Part shown: positions 1-7,048 of the stretch, one piece after another
How the letters are laid out: each line of letters starts with the position of its first letter
Numbering within the stretch: position 1 is the stretch's first letter
Source of the DNA: Phycisphaerales bacterium
GTDB lineage: Bacteria > Planctomycetota > Phycisphaerae > Phycisphaerales > UBA1924
Direction of reading: 5' to 3'
DNA: 9,021 bases
Assembly (NCBI GenBank): GCA_030680655.1
Contig: JAUXUZ010000095.1
Coordinates: 1 to 9,021 of the forward strand
The notes under the pieces: generated by a model
The model's input: the letters and a program-made list of their open reading frames with translations, nothing else
Databases searched by the model: none
Told to the model about the DNA's origin: nothing
Program-made: the position numbers and the translations under genes

Positions 1-671
1 ACAGTGCGCTGGTCGGACGTTGCGCGACGCTCGGGCTCGGCGACAAGCACCTCGACCATCTCAAGCGGGGTGCTGGCCCACAGGTCGGCACCGATCTCCT
101 CAGCGAGCCCCTCGGCACGGTTGAAGATGCCAGCACCAACCGCAAACTGCACATCGGGGCAAGCCCCGACTTCGCGGATCGTGTCGATGAGCGTGCGGAT
201 GCCCGGCAGGTCGGAGGGACCGCTGGCGAACATCATCACCACATCAGGCTTGTGGTTGTTCACCTGGTTGAGGATCTCATCGGCCGCGATGCCGCCGCCG
301 GCAAACGTGACCTCAAAGCCCTGCGATTCCAGCATGTCAACGGCCATCTGGGCGCCCATCTCATCCCCCTCGGCCGGGCCGCAGAAGGCCATGATCTTGC
401 GTCCGATCTGCGGCGAGCGCTCAAGGCGTGCTGAGTTCTGGTCAACCAGCACGCGGAGCAGGCGGGTGGCGGTGTGGTGGGCGAGGGTGGCGAGCTGGTC
501 CTCGCGGTGGAGGCGGTCGATGAGCTCGTAGGTCGGCCAGAAGAGATCGGCGACGAGGCGCTGCGCGGTCCATCCGGCGGCGGTCATCTCCTCGATGATC
601 GCGCGGGCGCGGGGCCGGTTGCCCGTGGTGAGGGTGTCGAAAAAACGCTCGATGGTCTGCTGGCTGTGCAC
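1..671 (-). CDS. Cobalamin (B12)-binding-fold protein, 3'-truncated by the window edge
   Basis: The reading frame is open from the GTG at 671 to the left edge (223 codons). Residues about 5-85 are helical and match the cap domain of B12-binding proteins; about 90-210 form a Rossmann-like B12-binding domain (KIMAFCGPAEGDEMGAQM, then FAGGG, PDVVMMF, VGAGIFN). The order cap then Rossmann is that of methionine-synthase-like and CarH-type cobalamin domains, but no MerR DNA-binding domain precedes it. The family's DxHxxG ligand motif reads E-G-D-E-M-G at 101-106, so the cobalt-ligating histidine is absent, and the cap's W-x9-EH signature aligns as H55-x9-HH. It may bind cobalamin differently, bind something else, or act only as a regulatory fold. 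The start is set by an in-frame TGA upstream, no ATG before residue 29, and a GGAG 7 nt before the GTG. By domain length it probably ends soon after the edge. The fold is fairly sure; ligand and role are not. Confidence 0.8.
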   Translation of the reverse strand, partial: MHSQQTIERFFDTLTTGNRPRARAIIEEMTAAGWTAQRLVADLFWPTYELIDRLHREDQLATLAHHTATRLLRVLVDQNSARLERSPQIGRKIMAFCGPAEGDEMGAQMAVDMLESQGFEVTFAGGGIAADEILNQVNNHKPDVVMMFASGPSDLPGIRTLIDTIREVGACPDVQFAVGAGIFNRAEGLAEEIGADLWASTPLEMVEVLVAEPERRATSDQRT

Positions 672-678
672 TGGAACG

Positions 679-682
679 CTCC
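679..682 (-). promoter_or_regulatory. Shine-Dalgarno GGAG for the B12-fold gene
   Basis: On the minus strand GGAG lies 7 nt before a GTG codon at 671-669. This spacing is near ideal and it decides the start, because the frame has no ATG between the upstream in-frame stop and residue 29. Confidence 0.6.
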
Positions 683-910
683 ACTGTTGCCCGAGGTTTG
701 TTGCGGGCGGGTGGTCTTGGCTTGCGGCGTTCCACGCCTCTCATGCCGGGCTTTGTTAACGCGTCAGCGATTCCACGCCGACGGATCCATGGCTCTGATT
801 TCGGGGCACAGCGCACATCTTCGCGATTTGGAGGGGGTGCGCAACCGCCAGCGCAAGAAACGAGCGCAGCAACGGCGCGAATTGCGCGGAATAACCGAAC
901 ACGATCCGAG

Positions 911-916
911 TAGAAT
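911..916 (+). promoter_or_regulatory. Candidate -10 box (TAGAAT), leaderless arrangement
   Basis: TAGAAT matches the -10 consensus TATAAT at 5 of 6 positions and ends 6 nt before the ATG at 923. That spacing would put transcription start at or next to the A of the ATG. No purine-rich Shine-Dalgarno site sits at the usual distance and no clear -35 box is visible at 16-18 nt. This is an inference from sequence only. Confidence 0.4.
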
Positions 917-922
917 GACCCC

Positions 923-2452
923 ATGAAGCGACTCTCGACCCTTGTGCTTACATGCGGCCTGCTCCTGTGCCCCTTTGCAGTCGCGCAGCCACCTGCCTCG
1001 CCCGCCTCCGGCGCGAAGGCCGCGCCCACATCTGCAACGTCCGAACGCTGGTACGTGCTGACGATGCAGGGTCAGCGCGCGGGGTACCTCAAGTCCGTCG
1101 AGACAACAGCGGGTGACCGTGTGACGTCATCGAGCGACATGCACCTTGAGATCAAGCGCGGCGCAATCGCGATCAAGGTGCAGATGCAGACGGAGTTCGT
1201 CGAGACCACCGGCGGCAAGCCCGTCTCGATGTCGAGCAACCAGGTGCTCGGCGCGATGGCCACAAAGTCTGTGACCACCTTCTCCGATGAAGCCATGGTG
1301 ACGACGACCACCGTCGGCAACCAGACCACCACCAAGACCAGCCCCGTGCCCGAGGGCGCCTGGCTCACCCCCGCCGCCGGCGAACGCTACGTCAAGAGCG
1401 AGCTGGCCAAAGGTGCCAAAGAGATCACGCTCAAGACCATCGACCCGACCGTCGGCGAGGGGCTCATCACCGTCACCCGCAGGGTCGTCGAGAGCGACGG
1501 CACCGTCGAGGTCTTCGGCAAGACCGTGCCCGCTGTCAAGTGGGAGAGCACCGTTGACAAGTATCCGGGCGTGAAGCAGAGCGAGTACGTCGCCCCCTCA
1601 GGCGATGTGCTCAAATCGGTAACGAACCTGGGAGGGATCGTCCTTGAGCAGCTCGCGGCCGACAAGGACCTGGCGATGAGCAAGCTCGACGCTCCCGAGC
1701 TGCTTGAGAGCACAACGGTGAAGCCCGACAGGCCTCTCACCAACCCACGCCACCTCTCAAAGGCAACCTACCGCGTGAGCGTTGAGAATGAGGACATGCC
1801 CGACCTCCCCACCGTCGCCGGGCAGCGCTTCACGCGCGAGTCGCCAACGTCCGGCACCGTGCAGCAGGACGCGACGGGGACCGAGCCGGTCGCGCCGGCC
1901 GACCTCGCGGGCGTGCGGGCGAAGCACCTGGAAGCATCGTCAACGCTGAAGTCAGACGACCCCGAGATCGTCGCGCTCGTAAAGAAGGCCAGCGTCGACG
2001 GGCTCAAGAGCGCTGAAGCCACAGAGAAGCTCCGCGGCTTCGTCCACTCGTTCATCAGAACCAAGGACATGTCCGTCGGCTTCGCGACCGCCTCGGAGGT
2101 CGCGCGGACGCGGACGGGCGACTGCACCGAGCACGCCGTGCTGCTGGCGGCCATGCTCCGGGCCAACGGCATCGCCTCGCGCTGCGCTTCGGGGCTCGTC
2201 TACGTTGAGCAGTTCGGCAACCAGAAGGGGATCTTCGGCTACCACATGTGGACGCAGGCGCTGGTCGAGCAGCAGGGCGGCACCTGGGCCTGGGTAAACG
2301 TTGACGCAACGCTGCCGCAGGGTGTGGCGTACGACGCGGCCCACATCCTTCTCTCGGTGAGCGGGCTCGGGGAGGGTGAGATGCAGAACTTCCTCGTCAC
2401 GACGGCGCCGCTGATCGGTCGCCTGAAGATCGGCGTTGTCCACGCCGAGTAA
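923..2452 (+). CDS. Exported transglutaminase-like (papain-fold) protein
   Basis: The protein has 509 residues. Residues 1-21 are a signal peptide (KR, hydrophobic core, AVA before Q22), so it is probably periplasmic. The cysteine at 16 does not sit in a good lipobox. Residues 22-40 are an Ala/Pro/Ser linker. About 41-250 form a beta-rich domain (starting RWYVLTMQGQRAGY) that I recognise only as the kind found before such domains in planctomycete proteins. About 345-470 are a transglutaminase core with all three catalytic positions: C401 in TGDCTEHA, H441 in GYHMWTQ and D461 in VNVDATLP. Bacterial members act as proteases, amidases or cross-linkers; the substrate cannot be told from sequence. 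The ATG at 923 starts the signal peptide directly, which supports it despite the lack of a Shine-Dalgarno site. holB follows 46 nt later on the same strand with no obvious functional link. Confidence 0.85.
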   Translation: MKRLSTLVLTCGLLLCPFAVAQPPASPASGAKAAPTSATSERWYVLTMQGQRAGYLKSVETTAGDRVTSSSDMHLEIKRGAIAIKVQMQTEFVETTGGKPVSMSSNQVLGAMATKSVTTFSDEAMVTTTTVGNQTTTKTSPVPEGAWLTPAAGERYVKSELAKGAKEITLKTIDPTVGEGLITVTRRVVESDGTVEVFGKTVPAVKWESTVDKYPGVKQSEYVAPSGDVLKSVTNLGGIVLEQLAADKDLAMSKLDAPELLESTTVKPDRPLTNPRHLSKATYRVSVENEDMPDLPTVAGQRFTRESPTSGTVQQDATGTEPVAPADLAGVRAKHLEASSTLKSDDPEIVALVKKASVDGLKSAEATEKLRGFVHSFIRTKDMSVGFATASEVARTRTGDCTEHAVLLAAMLRANGIASRCASGLVYVEQFGNQKGIFGYHMWTQALVEQQGGTWAWVNVDATLPQGVAYDAAHILLSVSGLGEGEMQNFLVTTAPLIGRLKIGVVHAE

Positions 2453-2486
2453 CCCGTCCGCTGACGCCGGCGTGCCCGGCTCTGGC

Positions 2487-2492
2487 TAGCGT
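2487..2492 (+). promoter_or_regulatory. Candidate -10 box (TAGCGT), leaderless arrangement before holB
   Basis: TAGCGT fits the loose TANNNT pattern and ends exactly 6 nt before the ATG at 2499, the same geometry as before the upstream gene. No Shine-Dalgarno site is visible in the 46-nt gap. The match to a full -10 consensus is weak (TA at the start and T at the end), and holB could instead be read from the upstream promoter. Confidence 0.25.
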
Positions 2493-2498
2493 TGCACC

Positions 2499-3653
2499 AT
2501 GGCGAAGAAGGTCTCAGCAAAGCGAGCGGCGGTGGCAGGTCGTGCCGAGACGGCACCCCGCCCGGTGCCCCAGCGCCCCGTCTCGCTCGACGTGGTCATC
2601 GGGCAGAAGCGAGCCGTTGACGTTCTACGCAGCGCCCTCAGCGGCCAGCGCGTCCACCACGCCTGGATCTTCACCGGTCCGCCGGGCGTGGGCAAGTTCA
2701 CCGCCGCGTGCGGCTTCGCGGCCGAGTTGCTCGCCGACAGGGGCGAGAACCGGCAGGCCACAACCGAGCAGCTCAAGAACGGCGCCCACCCCGACCTGCA
2801 CGTGATCGTCAAAGAAATGGCCGAGCAGAGCCGCAAGGACACCGTCCGCAAGAGCAAGCAGACCGCGATCGCCAAGGAGGTCGCCGACGAGTTCCTCATC
2901 GAGCCCGCGGCCCGGTCTCGCGTGGTCGAGAGCGACTCGCCCGCCGCCAAGGTCTTCATCGTTGACGAGGCGGAGTTGCTGAACCACTTTTCGCAGAACG
3001 CCGTGCTGAAGCTCCTCGAAGAGCCCCCGGCGGGAACGATCATCATCCTCGTGACGACCGACGAGCACCGCCTGCTGGCGACCGTCCGCAGCCGCTGCCA
3101 GCGCGTGGCCTTCTCGCCGCTTGATTCAACGGCCCTGCAGGTCTGGCTGTCGTCGAGCGGGCTGGAACTGGACGGGCCCGAGCGCGACTGGCTGCTCGCC
3201 TACGCCGGCGGGGCGCCGGGCCAGATCATGTCGGCGCACAAGGCCGGGCTCTTCACCTGGCACACCAAGCTCGACAAGATGCTGACCGCCCTGGGCGCCG
3301 GCCAGGCCGACGGCTGCACCGGGCTCGGGCCGGCGATGGCGGCGCTGGTCGAGGAGCGCGCAAAGGCCGTGCAGGAAGAGAACGAGAAGGCGAGCAAAGA
3401 GACCGCCAACCGCCAGTGGTGCCGGCGGATGCTCGCGTTCGTGGCCGAGCGGCTCCGCCGTCAGATGATCGGCGCAGCGCGGGGTGGCCCGTCGCAGAGC
3501 TCAAGGGCCGCGGCGATGGCGGCGGCGCTGGACGCGGTCTCGGTGGCCGAGCGTCAGCTCGACAGCAACGTCCGCTACGACAACGTGCTGGACAACCTCG
3601 TGGCGCAGATCGCTTCCGGGAGGGCCGGGCTCGCGCTCATGCCCGCGCACTGA
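2499..3653 (+). CDS. holB: DNA polymerase III delta' subunit-like clamp-loader ATPase
   Basis: This 384-residue AAA+ protein resembles the delta' subunit of the clamp loader, which helps open and load the sliding clamp on primed DNA. After a basic Ala-rich leader (1-25) come the VIGQ entry motif (33-36), the Walker A GPPGVGKFT (60-68), HPDLHVI (98-103), the Walker B VFIVDEAE (152-159), LLEEPP (172-177) and the SRC motif (198-200), which completes a neighbour's ATP site. Two features are unusual. The Walker A is intact, unlike that of E. coli delta'. The zinc-binding cysteines normal between Walker A and HPDL are missing: only C71 lies there. It is somewhat longer than E. coli delta' (about 334 residues), with a long charged helical segment around 105-145 and another around 285-310. 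DnaX is the alternative, but the length and HPDL motif favour delta'. Its 3' end overlaps fliS by 17 bp, tail to tail. Confidence 0.85.
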   Translation: MAKKVSAKRAAVAGRAETAPRPVPQRPVSLDVVIGQKRAVDVLRSALSGQRVHHAWIFTGPPGVGKFTAACGFAAELLADRGENRQATTEQLKNGAHPDLHVIVKEMAEQSRKDTVRKSKQTAIAKEVADEFLIEPAARSRVVESDSPAAKVFIVDEAELLNHFSQNAVLKLLEEPPAGTIIILVTTDEHRLLATVRSRCQRVAFSPLDSTALQVWLSSSGLELDGPERDWLLAYAGGAPGQIMSAHKAGLFTWHTKLDKMLTALGAGQADGCTGLGPAMAALVEERAKAVQEENEKASKETANRQWCRRMLAFVAERLRRQMIGAARGGPSQSSRAAAMAAALDAVSVAERQLDSNVRYDNVLDNLVAQIASGRAGLALMPAH

Positions 3654-4116
3654 AGCCGACCGTTGCACGCTCGGTCGCGTCTACGTTTGTTGTCGTTGCG
3701 TCAGAGAGCGTGCGCACCTGCTCGGCGGAGACCGTCGAGATCAGCATCGCCCACGTCTCGCGCTCGTAACCGAGCAGGCCGATGACCTCGTCGGCGGCGG
3801 CGATGTCCTTGCTGTGGCTCGCCGTCACCAGACGCGAGATCATGTACGTGTAGAGCGCCCGCAGCTGCTCGACAACCGTGTTGTCGGCCTCCGGCGACGG
3901 GTCGGGCTTCATAGTCGTGATGAGCTCAACAATGATCGCCCGCGTACGTGTGAACCCGTTGAACGCCTGTTCGAAGTTCTTCACCGCCAGACCGTCACGC
4001 CCCTGTGTCGCGAACCGCACCGCACCGTCGAGGAGCATCAACCGCAGTTCCTCGCGGCTGGCCGTCATGACCTTGGTGGCCAGGTACTGGTTGGCTTGAT
4101 GGTGGGGCGTTGGCAT
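3637..4116 (-). CDS. fliS: Flagellar export chaperone FliS
   Basis: FliS binds the C-terminal helix of flagellin in the cytoplasm, keeps it from polymerising early and delivers it to the export gate. The 159-residue protein is all helical and carries family signatures: NQYL near residue 9, TASREELRLMLLDGAVRF at about 18-35, the central FEQAFNGFTRTRAIIVELI, and the closing LLGYERETWAML. FliS is usually 120-140 residues; the extra length is a C-terminal tail of about 30 residues rich in Thr, Ala and Asp. It lies 42 nt downstream of fliD on the same strand, the usual fliD-fliS order, so they are probably one transcript. The best Shine-Dalgarno candidate, AAAGGT (4132-4137), is 15 nt from the ATG, further than ideal. 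The stop lies inside the end of holB. Confidence 0.9.
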   Translation of the reverse strand: MPTPHHQANQYLATKVMTASREELRLMLLDGAVRFATQGRDGLAVKNFEQAFNGFTRTRAIIVELITTMKPDPSPEADNTVVEQLRALYTYMISRLVTASHSKDIAAADEVIGLLGYERETWAMLISTVSAEQVRTLSDATTTNVDATERATVGFSARA

Positions 4117-4158
4117 CGCGATGATGATCGGACCTTTGAGGGCGTGGGTTCAGTCCGC

Positions 4159-7020
4159 TCAGCCGATGTAGGCGATCTGCGAAAGCGAGCCCGCCTGGCT
4201 CTGCAGCTTGCCGATCGCCGACTCCATGGCGGAGAACTGGTTCTGCAGCAGGGCCCGGCGGCTGAGCAGCCGCGCATCGATCTTGGCGATCTGGTCGTTC
4301 TGCGCCTTGATCTGCGCGTCGAGCAGCTTGCTCTTGCGGGCGAGCTTGCCGTCGGTGCTGCGGGTGAAGTTCTCCAGCTGGTCGGCCAGAATCTCAAATA
4401 CACCCCTGGTGGTCACCGCGCCGGCGACGTTCTCACGCACCTGCCCGACCACCACACCGTCGACAACGATGTCCCGCGTGGACGCGTTCTCGGCCTGCAC
4501 GCGCCCCGCGAACAGATCGGCGACGCCCGACGGGTCGCGTTCCAGCGCCGCCCGCAGCTTGTCCTCCTTCAACTCCAGCGTGCCGCCGCTGCCCAGCTGC
4601 AGGCCCACGTCAAAGAGGTACTGGTACTGGCTGTTGACACCCTCGGCCTTGGTCTGCACCAGGCTCTTGACCATCCGCCGCAGTTCCTGCGAGGTCGAGT
4701 CGCCCAGCAGAACGCCGCGGGTGTTGCTGTCGGAGTCGTACTTGGAGCGTGAGTCGATCGAGCTCACCAGCGCGTTGAAGGCGGTCACGAACTTCTGCAC
4801 CTCCGTCACGATGGCGTTGTTGTCCGCCGTGACCGAGACGTTGGTGGGCGTTGCGCTCGCGCTGATGAGGTTCAGCGTCACGCCCGGAACAGCGTTGGTC
4901 ACCGAGTTGCTGGTGCTCTCGATCGCCAGGGCCCGCGTCGGGTCGTCGCTGCCGTAAAACAGCAGCGCGTTGCGGGCCTGCGCGACCGTGCTGAGCCCGA
5001 TGTTCACGTTGCCCGTGTCGATCGTCAGCGCGCCGGCGGTACCGCTGGCGCGGCTGGTCAGGCTGAGCCGGAACGGGTTGGCGCTGCCGTCGTTGATAAT
5101 GCTCGACGCAACCCCCACGTTCGCCGCGTTGATCGCGTCGGAGATCTGCGTGAGGTTGTCAGACGGGTTCACCGTGATCACCCGCTCGTACGAGCCGTCG
5201 ATGCGGTTGGCGGCGCCCGTGCCCGTCGAGGTCGAGTTGAGGTTCAGCGACCGGGCGACCGAGCCCGAGAGGTCGCGGATGCTGATCTGCGTCGCCGCCG
5301 CAGGATTGGTCGACTCGATCAGGATGCCGTCGCCTGTGTCGTTGATGCGTGCCCGCGTGTCGTTGGTGCCGCCCAGGTTGCTGTTGATCTGATCGACAAG
5401 GTCACCCACCGTGCGCTGCGACGAGGTGATGTTGATCTGCACCGCCGGCCCGGCGGCGCTGATGATCTCGATCCGACCCTCGCCGATGCCGCGCCGACCG
5501 TTCAGCTCGCTCAGCAGCGTGCTCCGGCCGATCCACTGGCGCTGCGTCCGCGCCCCGGTGATCGCCGCGCCGTTGGTTGGGTCCTGCGCCAGCCCCAGCG
5601 CCTCGGCGACCGTCCCGCTCGCCGCAAACTGGTTGGAGCCGGTCGTGTTGTCGGTGAGGATGAACCGCGTGCCCGTCGGATCGACCGAGAGCGTGGCCCG
5701 CCCGCCCGTCTGGCTGTTGAAGTGGGCGATAAAGTCGGTGACCGACCCGGTCACGTCGGCCGCGTTGACGTCGATCGCGTTGATGGAGGTGCCGTCGCGA
5801 AGGTCCAGCCTCACCGTGTCGGGGGCGATCGTCGTGCCGCCCAGCAGCCGCGTCATGCTCACGCTGTTGAGCTTGCTCTGAAGAACCGTCCCCACCATCG
5901 TGACGTTGTTGACCGAGCCGAGGATGCCAAGGTCCGCAGCTGATGTGCCCGACCCGTTCTCCGTCACCGTGATGGGCTGGCCCGTCTGGCCCGTCGTGTC
6001 GATCAACCGGATCGCCGAGCCCCCGTTGGCCTGCCCGTCGGGAACGATCTCGGCCGTGATCGCGCCGCCGCCCTGCGCGTTGATGCGGTTGACCACGTCG
6101 CCAAGCGTCGTCGCCGCGACGCCCGTGCGGTTGTTCCCCACGTCGTACACGTCGCCGAGGTTGATCTGGTGCGCTGCACCGGCACGGTCGGTGATCGTAA
6201 AGTCATACCGCCCGAAGCCGACCGTGTTGGAGATCCCCACGCCCAGCCCGTCGTTGAGCGCCGAGAGCCTTGTGCTCGCGCCCAGCCGGTTGATGCGCGA
6301 GCCAAAGATCGAGCCGGCGCCCGACGAGTTGAGACCCAGGTCCGCCGCCGTGGTGACCGACCCCTCACTGGCCACGGCGATCGACCCCACACCGCCCGCG
6401 GTGTCGGTCAGCGTCAGCCCGTTGCCGTCGCTGCTGACGGCGATGCGGAACTTGCCTGCGCCCGCGTCGTTGATCGCCGTCATGGCGTCGTTGAGCGTGC
6501 TGGCGCGCGTCAGGTCAACCGTCGTGCGCGTGCCCGCAGAGTCGGTGACGATGATCCGCCCGCGCTGCACGCCCTGGCCGCCGTTGAGCGCGTTGAGCGG
6601 CGTGTCGGTGTCCATGCGCCCGCGCGCATCCTCCACCACAACCTGCGAGAGCCCCAGGCCCGTCACGTTGTTGTCGGCAAACCCGCGCGAGAGCGTCTGC
6701 TGCGCACTGGCGAGCCGCGCAACCGTCACGCTGTACTGACCCGGGGGCGCACCGTTGGATGCCGAAGCCGTGACCACCGTCTCGGTGGCGCTGTTCGCCC
6801 GGGCCGAACGGAAGATCGTGTTGAGCCGAAAGCTCTGCGCCAGCGTGCGCAACGCGTTGGTCTTGCCCGAGACGTCAAGGAACGCCGCCTGCACCTTCTG
6901 GTACCCGGCGATCCGCACCTGCGCCGTGGTCTTGGGGCGCGACTCCAGCGCGATCAACTGGTCGATGATCTGGCCGCTGTTGATGCCGCTGAACGCGCCG
7001 ACAGAAGAGGTAATGGGCAT
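4159..7020 (-). CDS. fliD: Flagellar filament cap protein FliD (HAP2), enlarged
   Basis: FliD forms the cap at the filament tip under which exported flagellin folds and polymerises. The 953-residue protein begins with the family N terminus (GAFSGINSGQIIDQLIALE at 8-26), continues through the D0/D1 region (up to VARLASAQQTLSRGF, about 100-114), and ends with the FliD C-terminal domain (about 735-840, with VQKFVTAFNALV, LLGDSTSQELRRMV and FDVGLQLGSGG) and a heptad-rich helix (about 893-948). Between them, about 141-670 are tandem modules like the flagellin hook IN motif. Common FliD proteins have roughly 450-700 residues; these repeats account for the excess. I chose the ATG at 7020 because AAGGAG lies 6 nt upstream and the conserved N terminus starts there; an in-frame ATG at 7089 would add 23 basic residues with no family match. 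fliS follows after 42 nt. Confidence 0.92.
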   Translation of the reverse strand: MPITSSVGAFSGINSGQIIDQLIALESRPKTTAQVRIAGYQKVQAAFLDVSGKTNALRTLAQSFRLNTIFRSARANSATETVVTASASNGAPPGQYSVTVARLASAQQTLSRGFADNNVTGLGLSQVVVEDARGRMDTDTPLNALNGGQGVQRGRIIVTDSAGTRTTVDLTRASTLNDAMTAINDAGAGKFRIAVSSDGNGLTLTDTAGGVGSIAVASEGSVTTAADLGLNSSGAGSIFGSRINRLGASTRLSALNDGLGVGISNTVGFGRYDFTITDRAGAAHQINLGDVYDVGNNRTGVAATTLGDVVNRINAQGGGAITAEIVPDGQANGGSAIRLIDTTGQTGQPITVTENGSGTSAADLGILGSVNNVTMVGTVLQSKLNSVSMTRLLGGTTIAPDTVRLDLRDGTSINAIDVNAADVTGSVTDFIAHFNSQTGGRATLSVDPTGTRFILTDNTTGSNQFAASGTVAEALGLAQDPTNGAAITGARTQRQWIGRSTLLSELNGRRGIGEGRIEIISAAGPAVQINITSSQRTVGDLVDQINSNLGGTNDTRARINDTGDGILIESTNPAAATQISIRDLSGSVARSLNLNSTSTGTGAANRIDGSYERVITVNPSDNLTQISDAINAANVGVASSIINDGSANPFRLSLTSRASGTAGALTIDTGNVNIGLSTVAQARNALLFYGSDDPTRALAIESTSNSVTNAVPGVTLNLISASATPTNVSVTADNNAIVTEVQKFVTAFNALVSSIDSRSKYDSDSNTRGVLLGDSTSQELRRMVKSLVQTKAEGVNSQYQYLFDVGLQLGSGGTLELKEDKLRAALERDPSGVADLFAGRVQAENASTRDIVVDGVVVGQVRENVAGAVTTRGVFEILADQLENFTRSTDGKLARKSKLLDAQIKAQNDQIAKIDARLLSRRALLQNQFSAMESAIGKLQSQAGSLSQIAYIG
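5011..6600 (-). repeat. Tandem flagellin-hook-IN-like modules inside fliD
   Basis: Protein-level repeats, clear by eye but diverged. Module 1 is at residues 141-249 (6600-6274), module 2 at 250-388 (6273-5857), module 3 at 389-499 (5856-5524, most degenerate) and module 4 at 500-615 (5523-5176); a half module follows at 616-670. Each begins with a line like LNALNGGQGV, LSALNDGLGV or LSELNGRRGI, then a strand ending in an IxxxDxAG-like turn, a helix with an IN pair (TAIND, NRINA, DQINS), and a strand with LTDTAGG, LIDTTGQ or ILTDNTTG. Modules 1 and 2 then share AADLGL/AADLGI. The boundaries are approximate. Confidence 0.75.
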
Positions 7021-7026
7021 CGATCG

Positions 7027-7032
7027 CTCCTT
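7027..7032 (-). promoter_or_regulatory. Shine-Dalgarno AAGGAG for fliD
   Basis: AAGGAG on the minus strand ends 6 nt before the ATG at 7020. It is the strongest ribosome binding site in the window and selects this start over the in-frame ATG at 7089. Confidence 0.8.
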
Positions 7033-7048
7033 CGCTGTTTCGGGCCGC

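Larger units (their letters stand above)
672..922. other. Divergent intergenic region, no gene seen
   Basis: These 251 nt separate two divergent genes, so promoters for both should lie here. The part from about 740 on is richer in A and T than the flanking genes. The 9-mer TTCCACGCC occurs twice, at 730-738 and 771-779, and the first copy overlaps a short inverted repeat (GGCGT-TCC-ACGCC, 726-738). Either could be an operator, but both are short enough to be chance. Open frames crossing this stretch give Arg/Pro-rich, unconvincing proteins. Confidence 0.5.

Noticed and set aside
442..1029. 195-codon minus-strand frame across the divergent intergenic region
   Set aside because: It is out of frame with the B12-fold gene, is Pro/Arg-rich, and covers the signal-peptide end of the transglutaminase gene.
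2464..2473. Perfect 10-bp palindrome ACGCCGGCGT between the transglutaminase and holB genes
   Set aside because: It has no loop and no T-run, so it is not a terminator; a 10-bp GC palindrome is common in DNA of this composition.
3484..4752. 422-codon plus-strand frame crossing holB, fliS and fliD
   Set aside because: It overlaps three well-identified genes, is Arg-rich and shows no recognisable domain.
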